From: Enoplolaimus lenunculus | Taxonomy: Eukaryota; Nematoda; Enoplea; Enoplida; Thoracostomopsidae | Length of the DNA stretch: 64,000 bases | Direction of reading: 5' to 3' | Assembly: GCA_030248215.1 (NCBI GenBank) | Contig: JASANG010003685.1 | Location: 38,436 to 102,435 of the forward strand | Part shown: positions 27,101 through 42,100 of the stretch, piece after piece | Layout of the letters: every line of letters begins with the position of its first letter | How positions within the stretch are numbered: position 1 is the first letter of the stretch | Notes under the pieces: generated by a model | Told to the model about the DNA's origin: nothing | Databases searched by the model: none | What the model saw: the letters and a program-made list of their open reading frames with translations, nothing else | Translations under genes and position numbers: made by a program

Positions 27101-30100
27101 TTAACAAATTTTATTTAAAACTGATTTATTGGGTATAAAATTTGATGCTATATGCAACGTTGAATTGACCTTACAACACTAGATGGCTCGGTAATTTTTT
27201 TGATAAGTCTAGACTGAGTTCGCGTTAAGGTGTAAGAACTAAAAAATGTGGCGGCTTAGCTTTCTTAAACATGTCTTACAAATTGCGGCCCATGTAAACA
27301 TCAGGAGCGGAACGTTTTTCTGTGTGACACGAATACAGTAAGCTTAAGATTTAGACTAATTGTTTTGTTTGGCTTGGGCTTAGGCTAGAGCTTATTCTTA
27401 TTCTTAGGAATATGCTCATTCTTATGCTTAGGCTTAGGCTTAGGAATCTGTTTATAATACTGTTCCGACCCTGTTCTTTACATTGGCCTAAATTGCATAC
27501 AATATGGAGTATATCATAAATTAGTGTGTTTGGTAAGAGCATCATACTTCGTTTATTTGACGATCGTATGTTCAGATTTGTGGTTTGTTCATAAATGATG
27601 CATCTTTTAGTGTACGTAAAAACACTTTATTGCAAACGTAGCCAAGTGCATTTAGTAATTGTATATTAATTACTTGAATAACAGGATCGATCCAAAATTT
27701 GTAAAACGCGTATGGAGCAAAGTCCATTATTGAACCTTTGGTTGCGATAACTCTCGCGAATCCAGTGCATTCTTTCGATTCGATGACCAAAATCTCCCAA
27801 AACGAACTGATCTAAAATTATGGTTGAAAATGTCGAATCAAGCAGGGCAAACAATTATCATCCTAAAATTGTGATTACTATGCGCAAAAGCGACGTTTGC
27901 TCGGACTTTGACTCCGTAGTATATTACATTTTCTACTTTTGGCAATTTTCGTAAGTTCTGGCGTTTGGACAATTGTCGTATTTGCGTTTTAAAGTGTCAT
28001 GAACACTTTTTCGATGTGTTTTTGCATAACTCGTTGCAACGTAACAATGCAATACAGGTTATACGTTAAGGCAAGGGCGTTACCAGGGTGGGATTTAGGG
28101 ATCGAAACCCATCAATTGGTATATCTGTGCACATGTTTTTTAGACTCTTTTCCAGTGGTATCATAAGAAACCCACGAGTTGCAAATTGTTATGTTACGTA
28201 AACGTAAATCTCTATGAAAAAATCCTATGCTTGGCAAGAAAAATGTGTTTTACTGATATTTTTGAAAACATCAGTGAATAGTTACGCCAATTTATAGAGT
28301 ATTGCTTGCAATTTGACCTGAGAATCCGTCTAATACCTTCCCGTGTAACTGTTATCCGTAAAATTGTAGCAGAATGTATGATAATTTATATACATATTTT
28401 CTATTTGGAACGTCTACGAAATACATTTTTTATTTTGTATTTTGGACCAATTCGTTGTTTAGATAATATGACATTTAGAGTTAAAATTGCGGATATTTCG
28501 GGTGACATTAGAAATTTCGGTACTCGTCTACTCCGCCCACAAGCTTAATAGGTCTACAAATGTTGTGTTTCCTAATTGTCGATGATGCTACTTATAGACA
28601 AGACTTTGAAACTTACCCATATTAGCGTGGTAGATAGTGTGACATCTAGCGTTTCGTTTTTGACTTACTCAGAAGGACTTTTCAAGGGGGTTAACTGTTG
28701 TATCGAACGCACCAATGATACGTTCGAATATGTATATAAAACATCATACCCTATCTTTTATTTGTCAAACGCTGAGTATATTTTTTTCTTTCTTACACAG
28801 AACGTATCCAGTTGTATACTGTGAATGGAAGTTGGTTTGTTTCCAGCTGAAAAAAATGTTTAAAAATTCCCTGAATAAAAATCGCAAAGGGAAAACGTTT
28901 GACCATTGAAACTCAACTGGTTACGCCTGCGGTTGATGCAATCGACTAAACGTACTTTAAAAATAGTCGAAAACAACATCACGCCAATGATAATCATGTA
29001 ACGCTCGCAAGGCGTGCATACACGATCCACCCGCATTTGAGCAGTTGTTACCCGTTTGAGTCGGCTCGTCCCAAGGATTGGTTCAGCGCCCGGTCGCGGT
29101 GTACTGGTTTCAGATGAGCTGCTCGATGATGAACTTTGAACTACGCCAATGAAACGTTCAACTGTGGACGCGACAATCAAGTACGTTTGAATGACTTGGG
29201 TAATTCGACCCAGAGCGAACATGATCGCGACGTACTCGTGCCAAATAATATGCAAGCGTAAACTGTTAAAGTAGTCTTTTGACAAGCCGCCGCCGATTAA
29301 AATAATATAATTAATGAATAGAAGTATATCGCAGCATACCAACGCACACAGGTAGGCAATCGGGGTCCGACGAAGCGATTTGTGAAGGAATATGGCGAGT
29401 AAAAATATCGATTGAGCGATGCCGATCAAAGATATCGCACAGCCAACGCCGACCACAAATGGAAAACGTTCGTTGAGAAGAATGCGCCCGTATTCGATAT
29501 AGTGTGCAATGGTTTGACAGTGATTTGATGGGGCTTGAGTAGTTGCGAAAGCATATGCCCCACTGAAGTTGCCGTAGCCTAGGCCAGCGGACAGGGTGTC
29601 GTTTAGGAGGGATATATGCGCAGAGCCAAGATATTCTGTGTCAGGAATGTAACCATTGGCGATTTCGTATGGGTCGTAGTCAACTAGTGAGTCAGGGTCC
29701 GCGAGTTCGGTAAGCGACGGTTGCAGTTGATGGGAGACACTGCCGCCGCCGTAGAGCAGCTTGCTGTTGGGAACGACGGGCAGTAGCGATTGGTTTTGAA
29801 GCTTTCTGAAATGGCCTGTGACGCTCGCAAACGTGCCTGTGTCGTTTTGGTACCAGAACCATGGTTTGTTATCCATACTTGATGATTTTAGAAGCCAAAT
29901 GGAGTGTAAATTAGCTGGTATGAAACTGTGGGTTTTTCGTCAAACGTAATGCATAAGTTATATATATAATATTGGTAGGCAGCGCATTGACTGCGAAGAG
30001 ATGTTACTGCAATCGGTCGGTATATATGGTGTAGGATACTAAGTTAAAAGTAATAGCGCTAAAACATAAAAATGACATAGCTAATATCTTTGCGATAGGT

Positions 30101-33100
30101 TTTACTCAAACGATTTAGATAGGGTATGTAATGCCGAAGCCGGCATTAAACCTTGAAAGAAATTTTGCAACCTTATGATAACCGTCTGTCTTGGGGAGGC
30201 GGGCGCAACAAATGAAATTTATAACTTGCCTGAATCAGTGCAGTACGCGATTTGTTGATTGTGTACGCGGGTTTAAACTACGCATTCAGCCTGTGCGAGG
30301 ATAAATTATCCAATTTATTTATGAGAAATAAAATAAACTAGTCATCCAACGTTGCGCAATGCGCGAAAGTGTTAGCAAATGCATAAAATCTGTATGCACA
30401 TTTTTCACTTATAGAACAATCCCGTTTGTGTGCTATGAAAATATTGTAAACAAACTGTGCTCGAAACTTGCCCAAAATACGCATGTGGGGCGTTCCCGCT
30501 TTAATATATAAATTATAAACGTAGTAACTGCATGACTTATTAAATTGTGAAAATCTGTTCTCAAGCACCGTTTCCAGTAAGATGAAGCTGGAAAGAAGTT
30601 GACAAATCGTCCATTTAACACGATTTAAGAGTATGGAGAAATATATTAATATATAGGTATTCTTTCTATCAACGGCAACTTATTTATTGTTGTTGCTAAC
30701 TTATAGTTTGCTCGTTAACTCATTAATAAATAATTTTGTATAGGAAGCAATTTTAGCTGTATTTTTTCACTATACAACGGATTACACTAACCCCAACCAT
30801 AAACAGGTATAAAAATTCACAGCAGTTGTTAGTGTTTAGTCACAGTAATCTATATAAGTAAAGCTGAAACGCTTCACATACCTATTTTGGGTGCCGTTCC
30901 AACTGATTTTATATAGGTATACAAGCTAAATCTATTTATAATGTCTGATTAACGTAGTTCTGAATAGAAGATTGTATAACTGCGTTTACCCGTTATTCTA
31001 CAAAATTTTTAATTGCGTTGTGACATTTGCGAGAATTATGGTGGCGGTATTTGCAAATATTGCAACCACGTCGTAGCCTAGTATCCTTTATGTACGAAAG
31101 CATACTTTTCTCATTATATGCATTGGTAGATTTGAATTGCAAAAAAACGTTGAATTTATTGATTTCAAGTAATGTTTGCTCGTAGTTTTAGTTAAAAAGG
31201 ATTGAATTACACAAATATATACATTAGGTTGCTGTTGCTGCATAATCCTTCAGCCGTATCTTTTTGGTGGTCATAGAAGTTGATAGAGTTGCAACAATTA
31301 AAAATAAATACCTGGACTCAAAAATATTTTTTGCAACAAACTCCACAATTTTTGCACCCGTTATGCTGTAACCAGAGTGCAAAGCGGATGTCGATTATAT
31401 CGGAATCGGAACAGCAAATTTATACGAGAATTGTAATCGGAGTCGGAATCGGAACTAGAAATTTTGTTTTACTGTACGGATAATTTGTATAAACAAATAA
31501 TGGTTGTGTAAAAGCTAAACTACATCAAAATTTCACTTTGCATTGCGAAGACAGAGAAATTTTCGGAAAACAAACACGAAAATCAACTGTAAAATTGAAA
31601 TTATCAACGCCGAAAATATTAATTGAAAACACTGCTGTTCAAATTTACGTTTATTTGTTCGTTTGCTCAAATGTGACGCTGCAGCTTGCAACTCAACTCG
31701 GGGTCCATCTATTTTTGCCCATGTTTGCGAGATTTTATCGTTAAATGCTATTGACTGGGCGTGAAGATTAGGCATACAAATCTTGCTTGCGTTGGTCGAA
31801 ATATAGCTGTTAAATAGAATGCTTTGTTTCTAGTTGAAATATGGGTTTGATCATATCAACTTTTGGCCAGTCCACAGTAGGACTGTTATCTGATTGGATG
31901 GTATTCCGCAATGTTCAGCTTCAGGTTAAAATTAACTAGAGTTAAATTCTAGGTATTGCTCATATACAATGCTGTCCGGGTTGTAGCTAACTCAACTTGG
32001 CTGGTAGGCAGAAGTTCACGAAGTGTATGCACGGGCTTTAATGGCTTACACAAAGGTTATTACAATTAGGTATAAGAGGTATAAGGGAGCAAAATTTTTA
32101 TACGGAGCTGATCCCCTGTGACCGTTTCTGGCCACTCACCCTTCATGTTGCATTACTGTCAGTGCAGCGACTACAACCGATAGTGGTAACCTCATTTGAA
32201 CATTTTCAATTTTTTTACATAAAAATGTTTTTCAAATTTAAAAACGGTTAGATTTATGCCTAGACGTTTTTAGCAAAATGAAAAAGTAGTCTCTGTGGTA
32301 CTACCGGCAACTGGCATAAACCAACTATCAAGAAAAGAGTAATTTTTACGACAGCGAACAAAAAAATAACTCGCTACCGATAGACCATACGTTCCGGCTG
32401 TCTTTGTCATGCTGTGATCAACAATCAATACACTTTACACTGGTTATCCTGCATTCTAATAGTTCTGGTTACCTCAACGCCGCTCCATGTGGTCTGAATT
32501 GACGACGAGTTTGAATAAATTTGGGACGTCGGATTGGTTTATTTTTTTGTTTAGACAGTGATAGACGGCAACGCTTGTAGCTGCAAAAATATATCAACAC
32601 TGGGATGCTTGAAGATAAACATTAGTGCTGTGCAAATTTGTTTTTAAACACTACAACAGCACTGCAGTACGTAACTTTTTGTACGCATGCATAGGCAAAA
32701 TGTCGCGTGACGCGATATTCTAAAAAACGGATACCGTTGTCCAAGGTAGATGTTTACGTAAAAGGTAAAAATCCTAGCCCCGGGATATCTCTCTAGTTTA
32801 TTTAAATTCTCCACTGAACCTTAATACTTGCAGTCCCCAAACCCAATATTTTGTGACGGCGCCCGCGGCTGCAGTATATAATTTCCTGAGATTACAGTTG
32901 TAATATATACGGATACTAAATGCGTATAAAATTCGAAAAAAAATACTTTGGTTATTATCTAGCTTTTGTTGAGATAATACAAAAAATGATATACTTCAAA
33001 TAACACGTATTAGCTTTTTCAGAATGAATAAAGTGAATTAGTAAATTTATATGTATATAAAATATATACAAAATTATTTGCTTGGGTCATTCATTTCTTT

Positions 33101-36100
33101 TGTCTAAAGATACGAGCACGGTTAAATGTCAGTCGTATAAGAGTTTTGTAGCAAACTGTGTCTGTTTGAAAAATGATTTGCAAGCGCTATGGGCGGCTAG
33201 ATATCGCCTGAAGGCGCAGTGGTACAAGTGTAAAAAAATGTGTCCCGAAGGTATTCACAACATATAAATGCGATGTTATATTCATTTACACAGAAAGGCG
33301 GTATCTTAACTTTGTATTTGTATTTTGTGGTAACAAAGCTCAGTTTAAAGTTATTTTCAGTTTTTGTTTATTGTTGTACGCAAAGTTGGCGGCAATCGCC
33401 AAAATGCGAGACCATTGTTCAAATCCTACACCGCATTTTACGTTGTGGTCAATTTGTTTGTATCTTAGTCATACTAATACTATTGCGACCCGAATGAGAA
33501 CGGGGCTGATATTTATTTTGACTCTTCAGAGAATACCTCGCGCTGTTCAGTTGCCGACTATTGTTTGCTTAGCCCACTCGTACGTATTTGGGTTTATACT
33601 TATTTGGCCGACATTTCGTTCAGCCAACAGCAATTAGTTAAGTTTGCGCAGTGTGTACGGAGGGGAGGTATACGCAAAAATGTTACGAGCGAGCGAAAAT
33701 TTTGTTTACCTCTACGCTATCCTGCAGGCTATTCCAAAACATAAAAAGTGCTTCTTTATTCGTCTCTTCAAAAATTTCTCAAACGCACGTATCAGCTACC
33801 CCCTTCAATGAAGTTAATTCGTGTCAAATTTGACTGTTTCCGAGTACGATGTGGATCGAGTGAGGATACGCTGTTATTTGGGCCCCCGCCGATCACTTAA
33901 ATTTAAGTTTGCTCTCATGAATATGTAATATGTATATTTGAGTAATTAAATCTGTACCGAATTGCAGAGTTCTACCGGAATTTCTTCTTGCAAAAAATCA
34001 ATTCCTTTTCCTGGTCCTTTTCGGGTATTTGCAGAACGCACGAATCGGAATTGTTACGATGTCGTACCAAATTATATAGACATTAAATAATTTGGTAAAT
34101 GCAAAACTGTTAATCGAACTTCATGCTGTTCGCCTCGTTCAGTTTAGTTCATAAGTTGTTAGTTATCATGAAATATTTGTTGAATGATTTTGTACGAGTG
34201 ATGAAAACGAAAAAATAAACAAATTGTTAAAAACTCCGGTTACGGCACATTTTTAACGGACTTACGTTTACACGCTGCATGTAATTTGAATGATTTTGTA
34301 CGAGTGATGAAAACGAAAAAATAAACAAATTGTTAAAAACTCCGGTTACGGCACATTTTTAACGGACTTACGGTTACACGCTGCATGTAATTTGAATGAT
34401 TTTGTACGAGTGATGAAAACGAAAAAATAAACAAATTGTTAAAAACTCCGGTTACGGCACATTTTTAACGGACTTACGGTTACACGCTGCATGTAATAGT
34501 GGACTCCCTTTTTATTTGAGTTTCTAGTATACTTGCAACCTGCAAAGTCTGTTAACAAAAACGCTTCTTAATGATCTGTTTGTGGCTTGTCGAATTATAT
34601 TGTCAATGTACGGTAATTAAACTGTGTTAAGACAATACATAAATGCAACGTTTGACCATAGGAATAATGTTATCTAATGACCGGTTTGTCGGTTTTGAGT
34701 GGAACTATTTCTGGGTGCTAAACGAGGTGTATTATAGTGGGAAGAAAAGTTTGGACAGAGAATCAATGATGGTTTTAGACCTGTATTGTGTAAAGTAGTT
34801 GTAAATTCGTAAGCGAAATAGTTAGGACGTTAGAAAAAAATTAGTTGCAGGAAACATTGCTGAGAAGGCTTAGATCCTTGAGTTAGGGTGGCCGCACCTA
34901 ATTCACGATTTGACCGACTCCGAAGGCAGTGCTAATTTGTCGAATCCGAAAGCGAATCCGACAGTTTCATGTCGCAAATTTCAGATATATCCTATAATTT
35001 GTTTCTGAATATCAACGCAATGCCAACCGCATAACTTTCAGTTCTTAATATATTTGGTGCCCGACCTCAGTTCTGAGGTTTGTGACTGGAAACAAAAAAT
35101 ATTGATTTATATAACAAGTTATTTAAATTTTGTATTGCTTAAAAATAAAAAACATAGTGCCGAACATTGTTGGATTCGGCTTTTTCACAACCGCATCCGA
35201 ATCCAAATCCGAACTACAAATTGTTGCCGAATCCGAACCTACAATACCCTGCTTCTATTTCACATGGAAATAATAAGTACGGGCCTGCTGTACGACAAAC
35301 ACTTCAAAGTATACCGTGTGACACTGGCGGATGTAAAGGGAGCGATTCATGCCAGGCCTCTCTTAATCCACGAAAGCGAAATCTACCTTCGATGGTTTAT
35401 TTTCAGCGATTGTCAAGGTTTATATACTATACGAATGTAATTATTTAATTTTTATCGTCATTTTTAGTAAAATATCTTAGTTTCCACTGGCCAAATTTTA
35501 ATACCGGAATTTTTAATTCCGGTAAAAATTTACCGGAACCGGAAGGTGAAATAATGCCACAACCGGAATTCTGGTTGCATTCTGCTCAACAGGAATCAAA
35601 ACATAAAATTGTGTATGAAAATTTAGGAGTTAAAATTGCATTTGGCTTCTCACTTAACGAGTTTGTACACTCGTTTTTAATCGCACCCATACGTTTTTTG
35701 TGTGTACTGATAAGGTAAACTGTGTTTGCGAAAAAAAACAATTTAACTTGAGCGTTAAGGATATTTCGATTTGTATTACTGTCTCCCATGGCGGGTTTCA
35801 AAGGACTTTTAATGGCCTGGTATTAGTGTACAGTTCAAAAATGGCGTAGAAGATAGATTGCGCTGCATTTGTACACGGAATTCACGCTGTCCGGCTGCTG
35901 CGAGACTTGGATTAGACCCTTGAGTTAAAACGAGGAAAGACTCGATCGAGGGGAGGTTGAATCATGAACACGGGCTTATGTCACGGGAGGGATATAAGGA
36001 ATTTATATACCCTCAATGAAATTGTTAAAGAGATAAAAGCGAAAGCGCTTTTAACATTAACCATCATGTGCATTCTAGAGGTCAAAAAATAATTTTGGTT

Positions 36101-39100
36101 CATCAGTTTATACCCTGCCGAAATGAAATCCTAGCTACGCTTTTGTCAATGATACACAATGGGATAGCTAAAGCGTTTTGGGGGGCAGTTGCTGGGTATA
36201 GCGGTTGGTTTTGTTTTGGGCTTGGTATTTTTTAAGTTTTATTGATTAGAAATGTTGGGTGATTTGGTAAATTGCGGGTATATGGGTCGATGTGAAGTTA
36301 GTGCAATCTAAAACGTCCAAAATAGATATGGTTGTGATTTTTAACTTTGGTCAGGTACCGAAGTGCGTGACTGCGCACACAGGGGCAGTTTGTTTGAACT
36401 CGTACGATATAAATAGGGCATGATTGTTTTGGCACGAAAGGAAAGATATATATACATACGTTTATGTGTATGGTAAATGGTATGAAAACATCTGTCAATA
36501 CATGACTATTGATTGTAAATGTATAATTTCAGTAAACAATTAGTTGAGTTTAAGGTTGAATTGTGAAATATTGCTCATTGTGGTCTAATGTAGACACAAG
36601 TAAAATTTGAAACGGAAACTTAAAAGTTGTAATTTAAATGTAGGAAGCTTAAAGTTCACTGAAAATTTTGGTATTTTAAGACTGCGCTGGCACGAAAGTA
36701 GTTAAATGTACCCGTAAACGCAACATATAAAACCTAAAGTACTTAATTTTGTGACTCAAGAAAAAATTCCAAACCACTAACGTTACCGAATAGATGCTAA
36801 TGGAGTCAGCCGTATTGCCTGAGACGGTGGTTAGGTTTTTAGTTGCGATTTGCCATGGTTCTGTGTTCGAGAAAATTAGTTAGAGCTCAGTAAGGTGTTA
36901 TCTAGTATAAGAAAAGTTACCATGGTAAAGCTTGTATACGGTAAAAGAAGTAGCTGTAGCTGTTCAAGGGCGTTAGCCAGACGGGGTCAATGGGTCCACG
37001 GCCTTTCCAACGTTTCCCAAAAATTTGTTTCGATTAAGAGATATGATTTAGAAAACATAATTTAGGTATAAACAAATCATAAAAAAATTTATTATATTTA
37101 TATAATTTCTGTAGCCCTCCTGAAACTAAAATATCGGCTTTGCCCATACGTGAGGTTGCGCTGTAATTTCCATTAGCCTTGCTGCTACACATACAGTACA
37201 GTTGGATTAAAAGGATTATTTTTGACGTTAGGCGTATATTATCCGTGTTTTGTGAGTTTTGCATGTGATTCTGAACCTGCACAAAAGTGAAATGCTGCGC
37301 TAAGACTGGCTCAAAAATCAAAAACAGAGAGAGAGAGATACGCCGTTCCTTGTGGTAGGCTGAAATACCATTAGCGGCATTGTGGAATTTTATTTTTTGA
37401 TGATTTTGTGATGACCGGATATGAAGATAATGCATCGGTGCTCAAATTTGTTTGACGTTTCTTCAAAGTATTGCCTGGTTAAGAAAATAAAGACCACACA
37501 TTTTGCTGGACATTACGTATATGTGATTAATAGTTTGACAAGAGATATTAATGCGAATTTTAGTGGTGTTTTTCTTTGTACAGTTCAAACTTGGCGCGAA
37601 GGTGCAGCCAAGATTAAAGCAGTGGTATTTTTTTGGATTTTGACGCGATGGATTCCAAGGGTAATTAACGGGTAAATGGATTGGAGCTTTGAAGTGAACT
37701 GTTTTGAAACATACAAACGGGTGGTAAAACGTTGCTATGGGTACCGTGTCTGGGGTTTTCTCATGATATGTACTAATGGCGTGTGCGGTTGTTTTGTTGG
37801 CTTGAGAACTTGCAGGTGAGAGAAAAAAGCGATGGGATTGAGATCAAGTAATTGAAGACAAATAATGCATCATAACAGCATGAATTCATAATTATGCGGC
37901 TTCGTTGGAATGGTTCACATACGCGCTTGAAAGCAAACCAGTTGACATAGAAATATATGTGTGATATAAATTACGTAAATTATGTTATGTAAATTGAATT
38001 TAAAGTTTGGTCTGGCGTGGCTGGCTGTGTACGTCGCTATCCAAAACTGTCAGCGGCGGCGTTTTTATAGGTGTATATATAGCTGTACCAGACCAATAAC
38101 CAAAGCATTATTTAAAAAATAACTAGTGAGTGTTGCGCGAAAACCTGAAAAATAATAACAGAAACTTTAAATTTGAAAGTCGTCGACCAATGGTCACCTT
38201 ACCTTCACTAAAAGTATCTATCTTTCAATCATGGTGGAACCAGAATTCCGATTCCGATTCGAAGTTCGGTTGAAATTCAGTTCCGATTCCGGTTAGAACT
38301 TCTGTTCAAATCCAGTCCGGATTCCGCGATTGCAGATATAATCGGAATCGGAATCGTAATTTTTCAGCGTTTATGACCTATATAATGTCGTTATGTTTCT
38401 TAACACATTGCCTTATATCGGTTAGCTCACATTTCTTAAAATTGGCATGGAAAAGATTATATAAAACATAAATAACATGCTTTCTGTAAAACTGATATAT
38501 TAATTTAGCGCGTACTAGTTAAACACGTTGTACGACTCAGTATATAAAGCGCATTTGCTCTGAAAATTTATAGTTCCGATTCCGGTGTAAATTTTCTGTT
38601 TCGATTCCGGTGTAAATTTCCTGTTTCGATTCCGGTATAATTGTGTTCCGCTTTGCATCCTGATTTCAAAGCTTAGCTGTTCTAAATATACTAAATTTTT
38701 CGAGACTTCGTATGTATCACATCATTTTTTAAACTAACGAGTTTCAGAATTAGCGCGACATTCCTATTTAGTCCTTTGTTATTCCAAGGCGTATCGGCCG
38801 ACCGACACCTCTGATTCTTTCTTTCCATGTGCCTGAAAAACTGCTTTTATAGACCCGTAGCCAGCTCACCTTACTGGGGGGGGGGCAAAATTGTCCAGGA
38901 GGGGCGTTCAAAGGTGTTCAATGACTTACAGGCAAGATTGAAAATATTGGAGGGGGGCCAAAATTTTTCCAAGGGTGGGGGGCTGAGTCCCCCTGCAACC
39001 CCCCCTTTGACTACGGGCCCGTGCCTTTAACATACATGCGATTTTGTTTTTATAAGTTGGAAAATATGAAATGTGAAACGGCAAATATGATGCAGTGGCG

Positions 39101-42100
39101 TTTAGCTGCTGGAACAATAACGGCTTGCAATCTAAATAAGTTGCTCTACAAGGGCTCATAAATTGTATTGTGCCTAAAAATGCCCATAAACCAACAGCAA
39201 TTGGCTATTGTAGCCAACAAGCACTCGTTGAACCAGATTTTCTGGAAACCACCATTTAGTTATTATAACAGCCTGGGGAGAGAAAATAAACACAATATAA
39301 GCTTAAAAAATGCCTTAAATTTTGTGCACAAATCTGTATAACAGAGATAGCGATTGTACAAAATAGCTTAGTCTCAATTATAAAATGTTTTGTCTCATAA
39401 ATTTTCGTAAAAACATAAAAGCCAAATACTATCAAGAGATAGTTTAAAATAGTGTCTATTGACAAAATAAGTTTACTTACGCCTTGGGAAAAGCGGATAA
39501 ATTTAAGTTACTCGATTTCTAATTGCAATTCCCAGTGTGTTCTTATTGTTGTTTTTGTACTGTAATATACATAAGGCGTAATACACAAGATTCAAGTATA
39601 CTAGCTTAAAACCGCGCTCGTAGCCAGAAGGGCGCCAGGTGAGAAATAGTTTAAAAGCATAGATATAAATGTTCCTCTAGCATGTGGAATTGGCTTCAGG
39701 TCTGACTTGAAATAAATAGATTGTAAATTTTTTAATCAAAATGCAGATAAACGGGTGTGATTAAAAATACGGATGTGGTGCCGATACGAAAATTTTTATC
39801 GATGCCGATTTCATTTTTAGTACACCATGCTTATAAAGAACAGATACAATACTACGTTACATCAGTATTCGAAGACTAAACCCTAACCGCCATAAACGAG
39901 TATAATTTTGTGACAAAGGTTCATTTCAATTAATTTATTCAAGCACAATCTCAAGAGATATAACAGTTTGCCTGATCAGACAGACTGATATACGCCAAGG
40001 AGTGAAATTGATAGCAATCCTGTTGGCTGTTATTTGCAAAAAGTATCGGCAAAGAGTTAAAAAATTTTTGCAGTAACGATGGCGATGCCGATACTCGCGA
40101 AAAGTGTCGATTATTACCGATGCCGATGCCACGCCACATCCTTAGAAAAATGGCACAAAACCTGTTGAGGATATGCATTGTACGTGCTATTCAAATCGAT
40201 TTCAGACAATGTTATAGAAACATTGTAGAGCGGTGTGTAAGCCATTTGAATTCCCTGCATTCCATTCAGTAAATTTTTGTGACGTTCTTTCTTTTGGCAG
40301 TTTGAGCTGGCTACGAGTCTGGCTTAAAATAGATGAGTTTTTATCAAAATGCAAACGTGACGACAATGTGCTCAAAAAATAACCCGCAGCAGCCTGCGTG
40401 TGAGTGCTAATCAAATCGATTGCAAGCAGTGACTTTTTTATATATCGCTTATGATGAGTGAATTTTATGCTGCATTAAATAAATTAAATTAGAAAGCATA
40501 ACGGCCGTTCGCTATTTTTAGACTTTTTTTACCGAGACCTGTTTTTTTCTGACATTTGAAAATGCCAACTGTACAACGAGGCGAAGGTGTACAATTAAAA
40601 GTGCCATGATTTTACAGGGTTGGCGTACTGTATGTAAAATGTAGAAAAAAATTTCGTTTTAGAATTCTATCAGATTCAAATAGCAGAGCGGTTACTACTT
40701 GCCTTTGTGTTAATTGAGCTATTGGATGGTTATATGTACGTATAATTTAACAATTAAAGCTAGAACGCCGAACATACCTACGTAATACTTAATTTGGGTA
40801 TGGTTCTTTGTAACATTTATGTTCATATGCATATATTATATGCAAATCAGTGTTTGGCAAGAAACAACTTAACTGTTGGAAATATTGCAACAACTTTAAT
40901 CAGAATTAGCTTAAAATGTCTTATCGTTAGAAAAGCAACGCTGGTAAATTTGACTTATAAACTGAATTTTGAAAATTCGAGATAAATTGTCAAAAGAATT
41001 CATGTTAAAAGTCTTTTTTTGGGTTTTATTCTGACTTTAGAAATTGCCTAAAGCCGTCGTTTGTTACTGTTTTAACACTGGTTTGAAAGTTTAAACGAGT
41101 AATAGGCAAATTTTGCCCGGCCACTTGTAACTTGTAACCATACTTCAAAAGGTTGAATAAAAAATACCTGGATTACCTAAAGAATTGATAAATCGCTCAA
41201 TTAAGTAGCAAACGTAAGTAACACAGCAAATTAGTGTACGAAGCTTGTTTGGGCAATCGTGGCTTTTTGATTTATCGCAAGCAAGCTAAACAATGCCTGT
41301 ATATGTGTACTTTATAACAGCACTTGCTGCTCTTGCATACTTACCTCATTGCCTATGCCTAAGCCTACGGTAAGGGTTAGGTTTATTCAACTGCTAATAC
41401 AATGGCTTAGATGCATGCTTCCGGTACAGGCTAACGCTTAGACGTACGTCAGCCTTTCCCATAAACATAAGCCTAAGTTTAAGCGTATGAGCGAAATGTA
41501 CAACAACCGCACTGTCCATTTCACAATTAGCATTGCTTACTATTTGTATTTCTTCGTTTTTCAGCTATGCAAGATTGAAAGATTGAAGCAAAAGTTGGAC
41601 ATTATGAACTTTATGGGCAATTTCGCTGAAATGATCGAACTAATTAAACCGGTAATAATATTTTGATATGAAACGTTTCATATCCAGTCAATTTAAATTA
41701 CCTGCATCTCGATGGAATTCATTAGCCAGACAGTTACTACTTACGTTACTATTTGTGACGTTGTGGTGTAAAAAATTTTTCACATTTTTTTCACAGTTTG
41801 TTCTTAGAATTTAGGAAATATTTTCTATATATAAGCCTGTTTTTGTACACTTATGGTATGGGTCACAAAAATAAATAGCAAAGGTTATCGTAGTGGGTTC
41901 CTCTGGTACGTATGTACAGCACAGTGTTGCAGAGGAGCTTAATCTGGCTGGTTGCAGAATCGTATAAGCATAATATAATTCCGGGAATGAATGTATCTTG
42001 TTAGCTTTGGGTTTCCGTTTAATAAACTGATAAAAATTACTGTTTGACGTAAAGGTAGTTTGAATATTTAAATTTAAAATCTAACTAAGTTAGTTGTGTT

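Larger units (their letters stand above)
29877..41564. other. Formin intron upstream of the nested GPCR, non-coding
   Basis: 11.7 kb with no recognisable coding exon on either strand. Holds the MITEs and the 106-bp triplication listed separately. It must contain the GPCR promoter, but I can point to no specific site. Confidence 0.65.

Noticed and set aside
28071-28110. ggcgttaccagggtggg near 28.08 kb as the start of another TIR element
   Set aside because: It resembles common TIR ends, but no partner end or duplication could be found nearby.
28860-28955. Continuation of GPCR exon 1 in frame past the gtacgt donor
   Set aside because: Reading on yields a basic non-membrane tail. Splicing to 27811 restores TM4 and the extracellular loop in frame.
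35054-35448. 128- and 93-codon plus-strand frames
   Set aside because: They run through GAATCC-rich repeat sequence and end randomly. The repeated PNPNPN residues reflect the repeat, not a protein.
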